A DNA stretch of 31,254 nucleotides, taken from a virus. The position numbers and the translations under genes are program-made. Of the stretch, positions 13,279 to 21,769 are shown piece after piece. How positions within the stretch are numbered: position 1 is the first letter of the stretch; each line of letters opens with the position of its first letter. The DNA lies in IMG/VR virus record IMGVR_UViG_3300028388_003043, positions 1-31,254 of that record; one strand, written 5' to 3'. The notes under the pieces are model-generated. The model was not told where the DNA came from. It searched no databases and saw only the letters and a program-made list of their open reading frames with translations.

Positions 13279-13725
13279 TTAAGATGTCAAACTGACATCC
13301 TCAAACTGACTTACAAAGTTAATTTGCATCACCTTAATTTGGTCGCCTCTTCGCTCTTCTCTTTGGCTTCTACGGCTTAATTGATTCAAACTGGCATCCG
13401 TATAGCCTTGAAGCTTTTTATACACTTTTTGTACTAGCTTTAAATACTCGAGGCTCTTGGCTCTTTCTGCATCAGGCGTAACTGCTGAAGTATTGCCTGT
13501 ATAATCATTAGCCACTCTAATGCCTATTTGCACATTACAATCTTGAGATGTGCCTTTATAGTCCAGGTCTTCAGTATTGGGATATTGAATGCTGATCAAG
13601 GCGCATGGAAATAATACTGGAGGTCTTGAGTCTGCTGTTTCCAATTGTCCTTTATCAAGGTCAATCCATTTGAGTTCTACTATCTCATCCAGTTTAGCGA
13701 GTATAATTTCATAAATTTCGTCCAT
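13279..13725 (-). CDS. Putative tail terminator / head-tail joining protein
   Basis: Protein of 148 residues. A beginning like DEIYEIILAKLDEIVELKWIDLD, an FPCALISIQYP strand and a VQIGIRV strand match the shape of tail-terminator or minor-capsid completion proteins that follow gpG in siphovirus-like modules (Mu gp37 is the positional counterpart). The assignment comes from gene order and secondary structure, not from a recognised signature. It starts 2 nt after the gpG-like gene. Confidence 0.55.
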   Translation of the reverse strand: MDEIYEIILAKLDEIVELKWIDLDKGQLETADSRPPVLFPCALISIQYPNTEDLDYKGTSQDCNVQIGIRVANDYTGNTSAVTPDAERAKSLEYLKLVQKVYKKLQGYTDASLNQLSRRSQREERRGDQIKVMQINFVSQFEDVSLTS

Positions 13726-13727
13726 AA

Positions 13728-14240
13728 CTATTTTTTAGTAAATGCCATTCTCAGGCGGTTCATAATCTTATCCTTCAGCTCTCTATTAAAGCCCATAAAC
13801 TGACGTTTAGGCATCTTAAAGTCCACCTTTCGGTTATGGCCTTTAATGGATACCGTTTTGCCCTTCCCCATGAAATTGGGTTTATTGTGTGGCCTTACAT
13901 ATTGCACACCACTTATTTGTTCCCCTTCATTATGCACTTTAGCATAAGGCACCTTTGCGCTTCCAGCTGTAATGGTTACTCGATTAGGCATTACATCCTT
14001 TGACCTAATGCTTCTCTGAAGGTTTGAGGTTTTGGTTAGAATCCTGCCTTTTCCTCTAGTCTTCTTCCGAGCATATTCAGGGCTTAAAGGCTCCCAAGGA
14101 ACACCATTCCATTCTTGCTCTTGAAATCGCTCCTGGTAATATTCTGTAGCAGTCTCCGCAATTACATTCGGGACTTGATTTCGGAAGCGTTCGTCAAAAC
14201 CATCGAAGAAAGCGTTAATTTTACCACTGTTTTTACTCAT
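13728..14240 (-). CDS. Virion morphogenesis protein, Mu gpG-like
   Basis: Protein of 170 residues of the phage virion morphogenesis family (Mu gp31/G). Seen: the WNGVPWEPLSPEYARKK block, GKGRILTKTSNLQRSI, and YAKVHNEGEQ, which match the family core (W-x-P-L-x3-T/Y-x3-K, ILT-x3-L-x2-S, YA-x2-H-x3-G). In Mu this protein is a minor head or head-tail joining component. It overlaps the portal fusion gene by 8 nt. Confidence 0.85.
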   Translation of the reverse strand: MSKNSGKINAFFDGFDERFRNQVPNVIAETATEYYQERFQEQEWNGVPWEPLSPEYARKKTRGKGRILTKTSNLQRSIRSKDVMPNRVTITAGSAKVPYAKVHNEGEQISGVQYVRPHNKPNFMGKGKTVSIKGHNRKVDFKMPKRQFMGFNRELKDKIMNRLRMAFTKK

Positions 14241-16452
14241 CCTTCATCTCTCTTTTGACCCTTTCCATAATCTCAATTACATAAGGCGGCAAACTTTTAA
14301 CGTATTGTTGATTTTCGGCAAACACTACTCCTTCATCCGCTCGGTTTATTCCCCATCCTTGGCTTGTAGTTTTTTCCCATTCTGGTGATTCCAGTAAGGC
14401 ATCTACTTTGGATCTGTCGGCTTCTATCTTAGTGATATCCACTTCTCCAGCTAAACGAGGTACCACATAGCAACGGCAGTTCCAACCATTAGGAGGAAAT
14501 ATTTGTTGCCATCTTGGATCATCAGCTGGTAGAATAATACCGTGAATGTTACGGTGGCTTTTCCTAACATTTTCGTCCTGAAGGGTTTTATATTCCCAAT
14601 AGGGGAAAATGTCTATTTGCCCCATTAATCGCTTATAAGTGGCAGCCGCTTCTCCGGTCAGCTGAGCGGTGTTATATTCAGTTTCTAAATAGGAAACATT
14701 GAATATCTCCATTCTTTGTTTGGCTAGTCTGTAGAACTCCTCAAAGCTAGTAGCTTCTCGAAACAGCTCATTAAGTAGTAAGGTCATGGCTTGAGTTTTA
14801 CCAGCCGAAAAGCGAAAGATATTATTCTCAAAAGCCTTGATCAGTTCCGGATCATCAAAGCCATAGTTAATTCCAAGCTCAGCCAGCTTTATCTCTTCGC
14901 TTTGATTAGTACCCCTTTTAAAACCCTTTAAAAGAGTTTCTAAAGTGTATTTAAAAAGGCTTTCTTCAAAAGAAAGATTACCTGAAGCATCAAAGGCTTT
15001 ATTGATCAGCTCCTCATTATTGAATTCTTCTTCAACTTCACTCAGCTTGATCATAAGGCGATCGCCACAGCAGCTCGTTGGCTGTTTTGCCCCGACTCTC
15101 TTTGGAGTCAGGGCTAGGCCAAAAAAAGATTTGAAGCGATTAAATAAGCTTAGCTCTTCTGACTGAGTAGGCTCTTTGTTCTGGTCTTTTTTTCGCTTCG
15201 GTTTATCATCCGTTGACTTGTTGTAGGATGTATCTTCTTTTTGAGTTGGATTCCCTGATTTTAATTGATCATAATTATCAGGCTTTGGGATTCCATAAGT
15301 TTCATATAGGAAATCATCATCCATTGGTAGCTTCATTTCAGTAGCTAAGCCTTTGTGGATTTCAAACATTTCTTTTTTGGTGAGGCTGTCTTCTTCACCA
15401 GCCACAATGAATTTACCGCCTTTGGTGTCAAAACCATGAGCCTTCAGGATTGGAATAAAACGGCTGTTTAATATCCTTCTTGCAAACTTAATATCAGATT
15501 CATGCTTGCGGTCATCCTGCCCTTCATGGGTTTTAGATTGCGCATAACCTGAGCTTTCACTGGCTTCGGTAGTTTCGGTGCTTCCAAGTATCGTTTTACT
15601 GATCTCCTTATTAAGCAGATTAATAAATTTGGTTTGTAGATCACCGTTGGCATTTGCAGATTTATCCAATAACTCCACATTGGTTCCTTCAGGCCTTACA
15701 ATGGCACCGCCTTGTCCTAGTGCATTAATGGCCTCTAAAAGCTTAACTCTCTGTTCATCATTATATCCGTCCCAAGTCGCATCTACTAAAGGGTTTCCGA
15801 ACACCTGGACAAACATGGCGTAATCTCCAAGCCCACCTCTTTTCAATACCTGATAAGGCGCAACCTTTAGCAATAAGCCTAGATCATTGGTTCTGCCTAC
15901 TTCCATGATGGTTTTAGCATAGATCCCCTTTCTGATATTCAAGCCATCATCCGAATAGGCATCATTGGAAATGATCCCTAACTCAGGACGCATATTTAAT
16001 TTAGGTACTGTCCAGAGGCTCATTTCTTGCTCTCCTTCAGAGTTGGTGAAAAACTTAGGCTCTAACATTGAATACCCCCAAAAGCGTGAATTGATAATCT
16101 CTGAAAGCATATCATCAAAGCCGATGGTGTCAATTAGCTCATTAATAGCATCAACCTCAGCTCCTTCCTTATCCACGAATTTCCAACCTGCTGAAGTAAC
16201 CGCATCCATTCTTTTTTGAGTAACGGATTCCACATGTCCATCCAATACCACATCCGCATACAAATCATAAAGCAGCACTCTTCTGGGTATTCTGCTTTCG
16301 GCATGTTGCAGGGCATTTCTCCAAGTTTGAATGTCTTGATTAGTACGATGAAAAGGCCTTACATCAATTTGATTATTAATGATGCTAACTGGAGCTCCTC
16401 CCGGCTGAAGCTTCGGATTCTTAGTGTTTAGTATTTTCTTATTTCTAGTCAT
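14233..16452 (-). CDS. Portal (DUF935) fused to Mu F-like head protein
   Basis: A protein of 739 residues that combines two separate Mu genes. Residues about 30-400 are a DUF935/gp29-type portal, the dodecameric DNA channel (DLYADVVLDGHVESVTQKR, then FGNPLVDATWDGYNDEQRVKL and a NLLNKEISKTILGSTETTE helix). A Lys/Asp/Gln-rich linker (about 405-440) follows. Residues about 460-739 are the gp30/protein F head morphogenesis domain, ending with the family motif H637-G, PADDPRW, PPNGWNCRCY (C659-R-C661). The linker holds no stop, so portal and head protein are made in equal amounts unless cleaved. The gene lies between gp36-like and gpG-like genes. Confidence 0.88.
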   Translation of the reverse strand: MTRNKKILNTKNPKLQPGGAPVSIINNQIDVRPFHRTNQDIQTWRNALQHAESRIPRRVLLYDLYADVVLDGHVESVTQKRMDAVTSAGWKFVDKEGAEVDAINELIDTIGFDDMLSEIINSRFWGYSMLEPKFFTNSEGEQEMSLWTVPKLNMRPELGIISNDAYSDDGLNIRKGIYAKTIMEVGRTNDLGLLLKVAPYQVLKRGGLGDYAMFVQVFGNPLVDATWDGYNDEQRVKLLEAINALGQGGAIVRPEGTNVELLDKSANANGDLQTKFINLLNKEISKTILGSTETTEASESSGYAQSKTHEGQDDRKHESDIKFARRILNSRFIPILKAHGFDTKGGKFIVAGEEDSLTKKEMFEIHKGLATEMKLPMDDDFLYETYGIPKPDNYDQLKSGNPTQKEDTSYNKSTDDKPKRKKDQNKEPTQSEELSLFNRFKSFFGLALTPKRVGAKQPTSCCGDRLMIKLSEVEEEFNNEELINKAFDASGNLSFEESLFKYTLETLLKGFKRGTNQSEEIKLAELGINYGFDDPELIKAFENNIFRFSAGKTQAMTLLLNELFREATSFEEFYRLAKQRMEIFNVSYLETEYNTAQLTGEAAATYKRLMGQIDIFPYWEYKTLQDENVRKSHRNIHGIILPADDPRWQQIFPPNGWNCRCYVVPRLAGEVDITKIEADRSKVDALLESPEWEKTTSQGWGINRADEGVVFAENQQYVKSLPPYVIEIMERVKREMKDE

Positions 16453-16455
16453 GGC

Positions 16456-16866
16456 TTAGTATTGAGTAGTTCTTCTAGTTGCAGAGGTAATTTTCCAGCT
16501 GTCGCTGATGCCTTCAGGCTCCGTTTTGAATGGCCAGCCTTCAGGAACAAATTCTCCTTTTTGAATTTGCTGGAGTCGCTTGATGGCTTTCTCGTATCGC
16601 TCAGCCTGAAATTCAATATTCATATTTGGGTTAGCCAAATTGATAAAATGCCAAACCGCTATATCCTTAATGAAGGTTAATAGCATTTCGTCTCTATCAT
16701 CTCCTATGGCAGAGAACAGCGTTTCTAAATCATACTTACTCAAGAATCCTTTAGCTTCTTTTTCAGCTGTTTTAATTGCCTTCTCTAGTAGCAAGCCACC
16801 ATCACGTTCAATAGCGTTGATGATTTCGGTGTACATGTGGGTGTTAAAATCTGCTCTTAATAACAT
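16456..16866 (-). CDS. Mu gp36-like protein (DUF1320)
   Basis: Protein of 136 residues with the DUF1320 arrangement: DFNTHMYTEII start, AEKEAKGFLSKYDLETLF helix, IKDIAVWHFINLANP and a final ERYEKAIKRLQQIQKGEF amphipathic helix. These proteins act as head-tail adaptors near the neck. In Mu gp36 follows the capsid gene, but here it lies between the large terminase and portal genes, which differs from Mu order. Gaps to neighbours are 3 nt on both sides. Confidence 0.75.
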   Translation of the reverse strand: MLLRADFNTHMYTEIINAIERDGGLLLEKAIKTAEKEAKGFLSKYDLETLFSAIGDDRDEMLLTFIKDIAVWHFINLANPNMNIEFQAERYEKAIKRLQQIQKGEFVPEGWPFKTEPEGISDSWKITSATRRTTQY

Positions 16867-16869
16867 AGC

Positions 16870-18375
16870 TTAAAATCGTTTAGGGTTGTTTCTAAAGGGT
16901 TTCATAGTTTGTACTTTGCTGGTGTCTGATACCGTTTTAAAGTTAATTTTGAATACTGCTCCTTCTACCGCATCGGGTGCATCATCATGTGCACGGCTGG
17001 ACGGTGATAGTGCTGTAAATTGCGCTTCTGTCGCCTTCATGTGTTCACTCGGCTTTAGGTCTTCATTAAACCACAGCTTTTCATTTCTATTCAATGGCTC
17101 AAGTAGAGATTCAATCCTGAAGAATTTATCAGGCTTAGTTCGATCATCGGCTTTTAGTGGTAAGGTGATCCCATGTCGTTCATTTGCTTTCTTGAGCTCC
17201 AGCTTCAATGTATCATCAATGGAAGGCCACTCGATGAAGAAAAATACAGGTACTACACCATTGACCATTTTCATAATCATGTATTGCCAGTCCAGCATTT
17301 CAGCAGTGCTGGTCTGCGCTGCAAACATTTTTAATACATGATATTCATCCTTCCATTTTCCGACTAATGCAGTGGCCTTAAAGTCATTCTTTTTTCCTCC
17401 TTTATAAGAGGGGTCAGTGTAGGCAATCAGGAATTTATATTCCCGTAATGGTCTTATTTTTTTATAATGAAGCTTTTCAAATACCTTACCTTTTTTAATC
17501 GGATTATTAAAATACTCTCCCTGTTGGGCTGCATAGCTTAATTTACTTAAGGCTCTGTCGATCTGCTCCTCACTGTTTTTCTGAGGCCATGATGATTTCC
17601 CGTCTTTGTTTCGGATGTTCACCACCTCATAGTGATCAGCCATTTCCATAGCTTTCAGCATACAGCAATGTTCGGCTATAATGTTACCGCAGAATATCAC
17701 CAGTAAAGGATTAGAAATTGACCTAGTAGCTAAGAAGGCTCTTTCAATCCAGTCCCATTTCTTATCTACGGTGTCAGGATTTCGGCAATCCTCATCAGTA
17801 TCAAAGTCATCAATTAAAAGCACATCAGGTCGAACTGCTTCGTTCCTGGTACCACGAGGAGATTGCCCTGCACCAATAGCCCTAAAGGCTACGCCCTTTC
17901 GGGTAATGAATTCACTATCTGACCAGTTGCCGTATTTCTCTTGAATGCCGTAATCATGAATAATTCGGTCATTCTTTTCGAGCAAAGTCTTGTAAGGCTT
18001 CAACAATCGGACGGCATTATCAAAGCTGTTGGAGGTAAGGACTACGTTTCGCTTTTTACCAGTCAGAATCAATTTAAGAACCTCCATCATGGTTCTACCT
18101 GATTTAGCTAGTTCCCTTGACCAAGGTCGGGCTTCATACCACTCAGGATTGTTCATTACCAGCTTAGTACTTCTTTTATGAAAGTCGGCTGGCTCAGAAG
18201 TGTAATAAGCAGGAAAGTAGTATTTGAACCACTCCTCATCGTTTGCCTCAAGCCTCTTCATTCGCTTGAGTTGCTCGGTTTTGTCCTCGGTGTAATCTAC
18301 AGGGCTGTCCCTGTTCATGTTCACTACGAACTCATCCCAATCAAACAAGGCTCTTTTATCCGCTGCTTTTATCAT
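16870..18375 (-). CDS. Large terminase subunit (Mu gp28-like)
   Basis: Packaging motor of 501 residues. The ATPase half shows a degenerate Walker A-like RELAKSGRTM (87-96) and Walker B VLLIDDFDTDED (185-196). The nuclease half has an RNase H-like first Asp in IAYTDPSYKGGKKNDF (D321), an acidic FFFIEWP (E382) and the last acidic group HDDAPDAVEGA (463-473). In Mu-type headful packaging it cuts host DNA near the phage ends. It overlaps the small terminase gene by 4 nt. Confidence 0.93.
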   Translation of the reverse strand: MIKAADKRALFDWDEFVVNMNRDSPVDYTEDKTEQLKRMKRLEANDEEWFKYYFPAYYTSEPADFHKRSTKLVMNNPEWYEARPWSRELAKSGRTMMEVLKLILTGKKRNVVLTSNSFDNAVRLLKPYKTLLEKNDRIIHDYGIQEKYGNWSDSEFITRKGVAFRAIGAGQSPRGTRNEAVRPDVLLIDDFDTDEDCRNPDTVDKKWDWIERAFLATRSISNPLLVIFCGNIIAEHCCMLKAMEMADHYEVVNIRNKDGKSSWPQKNSEEQIDRALSKLSYAAQQGEYFNNPIKKGKVFEKLHYKKIRPLREYKFLIAYTDPSYKGGKKNDFKATALVGKWKDEYHVLKMFAAQTSTAEMLDWQYMIMKMVNGVVPVFFFIEWPSIDDTLKLELKKANERHGITLPLKADDRTKPDKFFRIESLLEPLNRNEKLWFNEDLKPSEHMKATEAQFTALSPSSRAHDDAPDAVEGAVFKINFKTVSDTSKVQTMKPFRNNPKRF

Positions 18376-18842
18376 TTGATTTGCGCTTTAATAAAGTGGT
18401 CAGCAAGGCCTGTAATTTCCTTGGCTTTCTCATAATCCTGATGCCTTACAAATACCAGGAAGTTTTTCATGACTTCCATGATTTCAGCCAGAGCCGTTTC
18501 AGTCTCCATGTCCTTAATTGCCTTTGCTATTTTACTAAGGGTGTCGGCTTCTTTTGAGTTGGCAAAACGCTCGCCTTTTTCCCTGTCCATAATCTTATCA
18601 TTCAACTCTGTGAGCTGCATGTACATTCTGCGCATTTCAGCCTCTTTGGTGATGAGTGTGCTTTCTCTCATCCTGTCCCAAAGTCTATCATCGGCATTTA
18701 CCCATTTATTGATAGTTTGAGGAGATACGCCTACTCTTTCTGCCAGCTCTTTTTGTACCGTTACGCCTTGCACGGTATAGAGCAATTTGGCGTGTTCATG
18801 CTTCTGTTGCATGCTTTGTGGAGTGTTTTTTTGCTTTGCCAT
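18372..18842 (-). CDS. Small terminase subunit
   Basis: Protein of 156 residues that begins the leftward head operon. An HTH (VTVQKELAERVGVSPQTINKWVN, about 27-50) is the DNA-recognition domain, followed by coiled-coil oligomerisation helices (LTELNDKIMDREKGERF...). The HTH and the adjacent large-terminase gene (4-nt overlap) support the call. AAAGGAGG lies 12 nt before its ATG. Confidence 0.85.
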   Translation of the reverse strand: MAKQKNTPQSMQQKHEHAKLLYTVQGVTVQKELAERVGVSPQTINKWVNADDRLWDRMRESTLITKEAEMRRMYMQLTELNDKIMDREKGERFANSKEADTLSKIAKAIKDMETETALAEIMEVMKNFLVFVRHQDYEKAKEITGLADHFIKAQIK

Positions 18843-18872
18843 AGGTCAAAATTGCCTCCTTTATAAGGCTTT

Positions 18873-18953
18873 AAAAAATTGGCATTATTAATAATGGCAG
18901 TTACTGCTATTATTAATTGCAATAACTGTAATCGATAAAAATGCCAATTTTTT
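18873..18953. promoter_or_regulatory. Nested inverted repeats between divergent late operons
   Basis: Outer perfect 14-bp inverted repeat AAAAAATTGGCATT (18873-18886) / AATGCCAATTTTTT (18940-18953). Inside it is a 31-bp palindrome (18887-18917) centred on GCAGTTACTGC with one G-T mismatch in its 15-bp arms. It lies in the only space between the leftward terminase and rightward protease operons, so it is the likely control site for both. No clear -7 element was found, so an activator is plausible. Confidence 0.65.
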
Positions 18954-19016
18954 AGCCCCGAAAAACCGCTTTTTCTTTGTGAAGAATCGAGGGAGAAACA
19001 ACCCAAATTTTTAATC

Positions 19017-20033
19017 ATGAAGAAAAGCACTAAGCGATTTGTAATTAGTACCGAAACTAAGAATAACCTTGGCTTCAAGGTTCGCACTTCGGGTATTGAT
19101 TTGAAGCAATTCAATAAGAACCCACTATTACTTTGGATGCATAAGCGACCTAAAGGCGAGCGTAAAGATGAAATCTTACCGCTTGGATTTTGGGAAGACT
19201 TACAAGTGAATGCAGATGGTCAATTGACAGGAGTTCCTTCATTTGATGAGACGGACGACTTTGCTATGAGCATCTACAACAAAGTAGAAAATGGGACACT
19301 CAAAATGGCAAGTGCTGGACTTAGCCCACTAGACTGGAAAGAAGAGAATGGCGAGAATTGGCTTGATAAGTCGGTATTGCTTGAAGCTTCTTTATGCGAT
19401 ATAGGTTCAAATCCTGATGCGCTTGCAGTGGTGCTTTATGATGAAAATGAGCAAGTGATCACCCTCTCTCAAGACTACCTAACGAAAGTATTACCACCAA
19501 AAAATTTAGATATGAAAAAAATAGAGTTAAGCCCGTCAGTCCTGCCGCTATTGAAGCTTGCGGACGGGGCTACTCCTCAGGAGGCTGAGGAAGCAATCCA
19601 AAGAATCGTAACGCTTGCTAATAAGCAGAAAACGCAAATCAACACGCTTCAAACCGAGAAGGAAGAGGAAGTGAAGTTGCGTGAAAAAGCGGAGGGCGAT
19701 TTAAAGAAGTTGAAGGAAGACCAGGAAGCAGCCCAAAAGACTGCCTTACTGGACAAAGCCATCAAGGAAGAGCGCAAAATCACAGAAGACCAGCGAGAGG
19801 ACTTTGTGCAATTGAGCTATGAGCAGGCAAAGAGCATTTTAGATAAAATGACTCCTAACCCAACTGCTCAATCTCAATTTGACCAAGGCAGTGAAAAGAC
19901 TAAGGATAAGTATGTGAAATTAAGCTGGAAAGAGCTTGACAAAAAAGGAATGCTTATCGCCTTGAAAAACGAGGATTTCGGACTTTTCAAAGCCAAGTTT
20001 CAGGAAGAATTCGGAAAGGAATATCAGGGATAG
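19017..20033 (+). CDS. Prohead protease fused to scaffold (Mu gpI-like)
   Basis: Protein of 338 residues, first of the rightward late operon. Residues 1-150 are a herpesvirus/HK97-type prohead protease: the catalytic His is probably H42 in LLLWMHKRP and the Ser S99 in LKMASAGLSP, with the family end LLEASLCDIGSNPDALAV. Residues about 166-338 are a scaffold with a long coiled coil (KQKTQINTLQTEKEEEVKL...). An in-frame ATG at 19512 begins a possible separate scaffold. The palindrome at 20049-20081 and the capsid gene follow. Confidence 0.85.
   Translation: MKKSTKRFVISTETKNNLGFKVRTSGIDLKQFNKNPLLLWMHKRPKGERKDEILPLGFWEDLQVNADGQLTGVPSFDETDDFAMSIYNKVENGTLKMASAGLSPLDWKEENGENWLDKSVLLEASLCDIGSNPDALAVVLYDENEQVITLSQDYLTKVLPPKNLDMKKIELSPSVLPLLKLADGATPQEAEEAIQRIVTLANKQKTQINTLQTEKEEEVKLREKAEGDLKKLKEDQEAAQKTALLDKAIKEERKITEDQREDFVQLSYEQAKSILDKMTPNPTAQSQFDQGSEKTKDKYVKLSWKELDKKGMLIALKNEDFGLFKAKFQEEFGKEYQG
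19512..20033 (+). CDS. Nested scaffold protein (Mu gpZ-like) from internal start
   Basis: ATG 19512 (Met166 of the protease) lies at the junction between protease and scaffold, after the A-rich stretch ACCACCAAAAAATTTAGAT, the start context used elsewhere in this phage. It would give 173 residues beginning MKKIELSPSVLPLL. Mu makes its scaffold Z from an internal start of gene I in the same way. The fit is by position; translation is not shown. Confidence 0.5.
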   Translation: MKKIELSPSVLPLLKLADGATPQEAEEAIQRIVTLANKQKTQINTLQTEKEEEVKLREKAEGDLKKLKEDQEAAQKTALLDKAIKEERKITEDQREDFVQLSYEQAKSILDKMTPNPTAQSQFDQGSEKTKDKYVKLSWKELDKKGMLIALKNEDFGLFKAKFQEEFGKEYQG

Positions 20034-20048
20034 TCCTACCGAGCAATC

Positions 20049-20081
20049 AACTTTTCCAAAGTTTCAAACTTTGGAAAAGTT
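20049..20081. repeat. 33-bp perfect palindrome before the capsid gene
   Basis: AACTTTTCCAAAGTTT, one C, then AAACTTTGGAAAAGTT is a perfect 16-bp inverted repeat with a 1-nt centre. There is no T run after it. It may be an RNA-processing or stability hairpin that raises capsid expression, or a host-type palindromic repeat. Confidence 0.85.
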
Positions 20082-20113
20082 CAAAATCAATCAGTAATAC
20101 AAAAACAGAAATC

Positions 20114-21250
20114 ATGAAAAAGATTAAATATCAAAGTTTACTATACAACATAGTCATGGCTCTCCTGATCGGGATTGTAGCCAGCACCACCATAGGCGCA
20201 AACCTTTATGCAGTTGCAGGAGGTACATTTGCCCTTGGTTTCGTAGTCTCTTTTATCCGACCGATTATCGCACCACATTGGCAAAATGGCGTGTTGATGA
20301 TGGCCGTTCAAAAGGAGATTTGGCAGAATCACATTGAAGAAGAAATCTTTAAGGATAATGGATTCTTAAAAAGGGCTTATCAAGTAGAAAAAGAGCATAT
20401 TAATGGTAAAGCTGTTCATATCCCTCAATCAGGTGGTTCAGGAAATGTAGTAAAGAATAGATCTTCCTTTCCTGCATCAGTAAGAGATAGAACAGATACT
20501 GATGTTATCTATTTGATAGATTCTTACACTACTGATCCAGTTAGAATTCCTAATGTAGATAATTATCAATTGTCTTATGATAAGCGAAATTCAGTTTTAG
20601 GTGAAGACAGGGATAAATTAGTTCAGCAAGTAGCTGAATGGATGTTAGTTAACTGGATTACTACTCCAGCCTATGGAGCTTATTCAGCTTCATCGATACC
20701 ACAGTCTAGAATATTAAACACAACTGGTGAAGCTGTAGCTGCTGGAGGTGATGGTCAAACAGGTTTGAGAAAAGCGACCACTTTAACTGACCTTCAGTCC
20801 ATGAGAACCAAATTCAAAAGAGAAAACAAATGGTTTGAAGGCAAAATGCACGCTTTACTGACCCCTTCTATGGAAGCAGAATTATTTCCACCTGACAAGG
20901 ATTACATCGCCACTTATATGAATGGTGTAAGCAAAGAGGAAAAAGAAGCGGGTGTAATTGCCAAAGTTCAAGGATGGAAAATATGGAGTCGTTCTTCAGT
21001 ATTCTTATTAGATGATACTGACGCATTTAAAACACCAGGTGAAGTAGCAGCTGCTACCGATAATGATGCAGCTTTATTCTGGTATGAAAAAAGTGTTGAA
21101 TATGCAATGGGTGATATTGACTTCTTCGAAGATTTAGGAGCACCAGCATATTACGGTGATGTTTTCTCTATGGAAATATTCACAGGCGGTAGATCACGAA
21201 GAAATGACTACAAAGGGATTGGTATTTTACGTCAAGTAACTACTGTCTAA
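20114..21250 (+). CDS. Major capsid protein with hydrophobic N-terminal extension
   Basis: Protein of 378 residues in the Mu gpT position. Residues about 62-378 look like a capsid core (MMAVQKEIWQNHIEEEIFKD, IDSYTTDPVRIPNVDNYQ, ALLTPSMEAELFP, IAKVQGWKIWSRS, FWYEKSVEYAMGD). The first 55 residues hold two hydrophobic helices (LLYNIVMALLIGIVASTTIG and LYAVAGGTFALGFVVSFI) unlike ordinary capsids. ATGs at 20297 and 20300 (Met62 and Met63) fall at the boundary, so a shorter form is possible, or the prefix is cut off by the protease upstream. Capsid identity comes mainly from position after protease and scaffold. Confidence 0.8.
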   Translation: MKKIKYQSLLYNIVMALLIGIVASTTIGANLYAVAGGTFALGFVVSFIRPIIAPHWQNGVLMMAVQKEIWQNHIEEEIFKDNGFLKRAYQVEKEHINGKAVHIPQSGGSGNVVKNRSSFPASVRDRTDTDVIYLIDSYTTDPVRIPNVDNYQLSYDKRNSVLGEDRDKLVQQVAEWMLVNWITTPAYGAYSASSIPQSRILNTTGEAVAAGGDGQTGLRKATTLTDLQSMRTKFKRENKWFEGKMHALLTPSMEAELFPPDKDYIATYMNGVSKEEKEAGVIAKVQGWKIWSRSSVFLLDDTDAFKTPGEVAAATDNDAALFWYEKSVEYAMGDIDFFEDLGAPAYYGDVFSMEIFTGGRSRRNDYKGIGILRQVTTV

Positions 21251-21256
21251 TCTCCG

Positions 21257-21769
21257 ATGAACTACTTCATCAAAATATTGAATTCATTTGGATATGAGAA
21301 GCTGTCGGATTTTACCGATAGCCTCTTTCCTTCCTTCAAATATGTTAGCATGACTATTTTCACTTTTACGCTTAGCGGCCTATCAGCATCTATATTCAGA
21401 ATTTTTGGCATTGATGCTTTGGCGTTTTTAGCGTTGGCATTAGTCTTCATATTTGAACTCGCTACAGGGCTTGCAAGGGCAAGAAAAGCAAAGGAGCAAT
21501 TCAGTAGCATGAAGTTTAGTCGATTTAGTTTTAAGCTGGCTTATTACCTCATCATCATAGCGATTAGCTACTTAATGCAAAGGAGCTTTGAGAATAACGG
21601 TAATACATTGGCTTCTGACATATTCCATTGGATGCATGTATTCTTTGTCGTGCAAATTGTGCTGGAAAACATAGTCAGCATTTCAGAAAATATAGCAGTG
21701 ATTACAGGCAAGCCAAAGGCACACTGGATCACTAAACTACAAGAAAAAATTAACAGCTATTTCAAATGA
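21257..21769 (+). CDS. Holin
   Basis: Membrane protein of 170 residues with about four hydrophobic segments: YVSMTIFTFTLSGLSASIF, IDALAFLALALVFIFELATG, LAYYLIIIAISYLM and HVFFVVQIVLENIV. The basic loop ARARKAKEQFSSMKFSRFSFK between the second and third is typical of the Bacteroidota phage holin family (Phage_holin_4-like). It would form the inner-membrane lesion at lysis. It overlaps the endolysin gene by 4 nt (ATGA). Its place right after the capsid gene is unlike Mu. Confidence 0.75.
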   Translation: MNYFIKILNSFGYEKLSDFTDSLFPSFKYVSMTIFTFTLSGLSASIFRIFGIDALAFLALALVFIFELATGLARARKAKEQFSSMKFSRFSFKLAYYLIIIAISYLMQRSFENNGNTLASDIFHWMHVFFVVQIVLENIVSISENIAVITGKPKAHWITKLQEKINSYFK

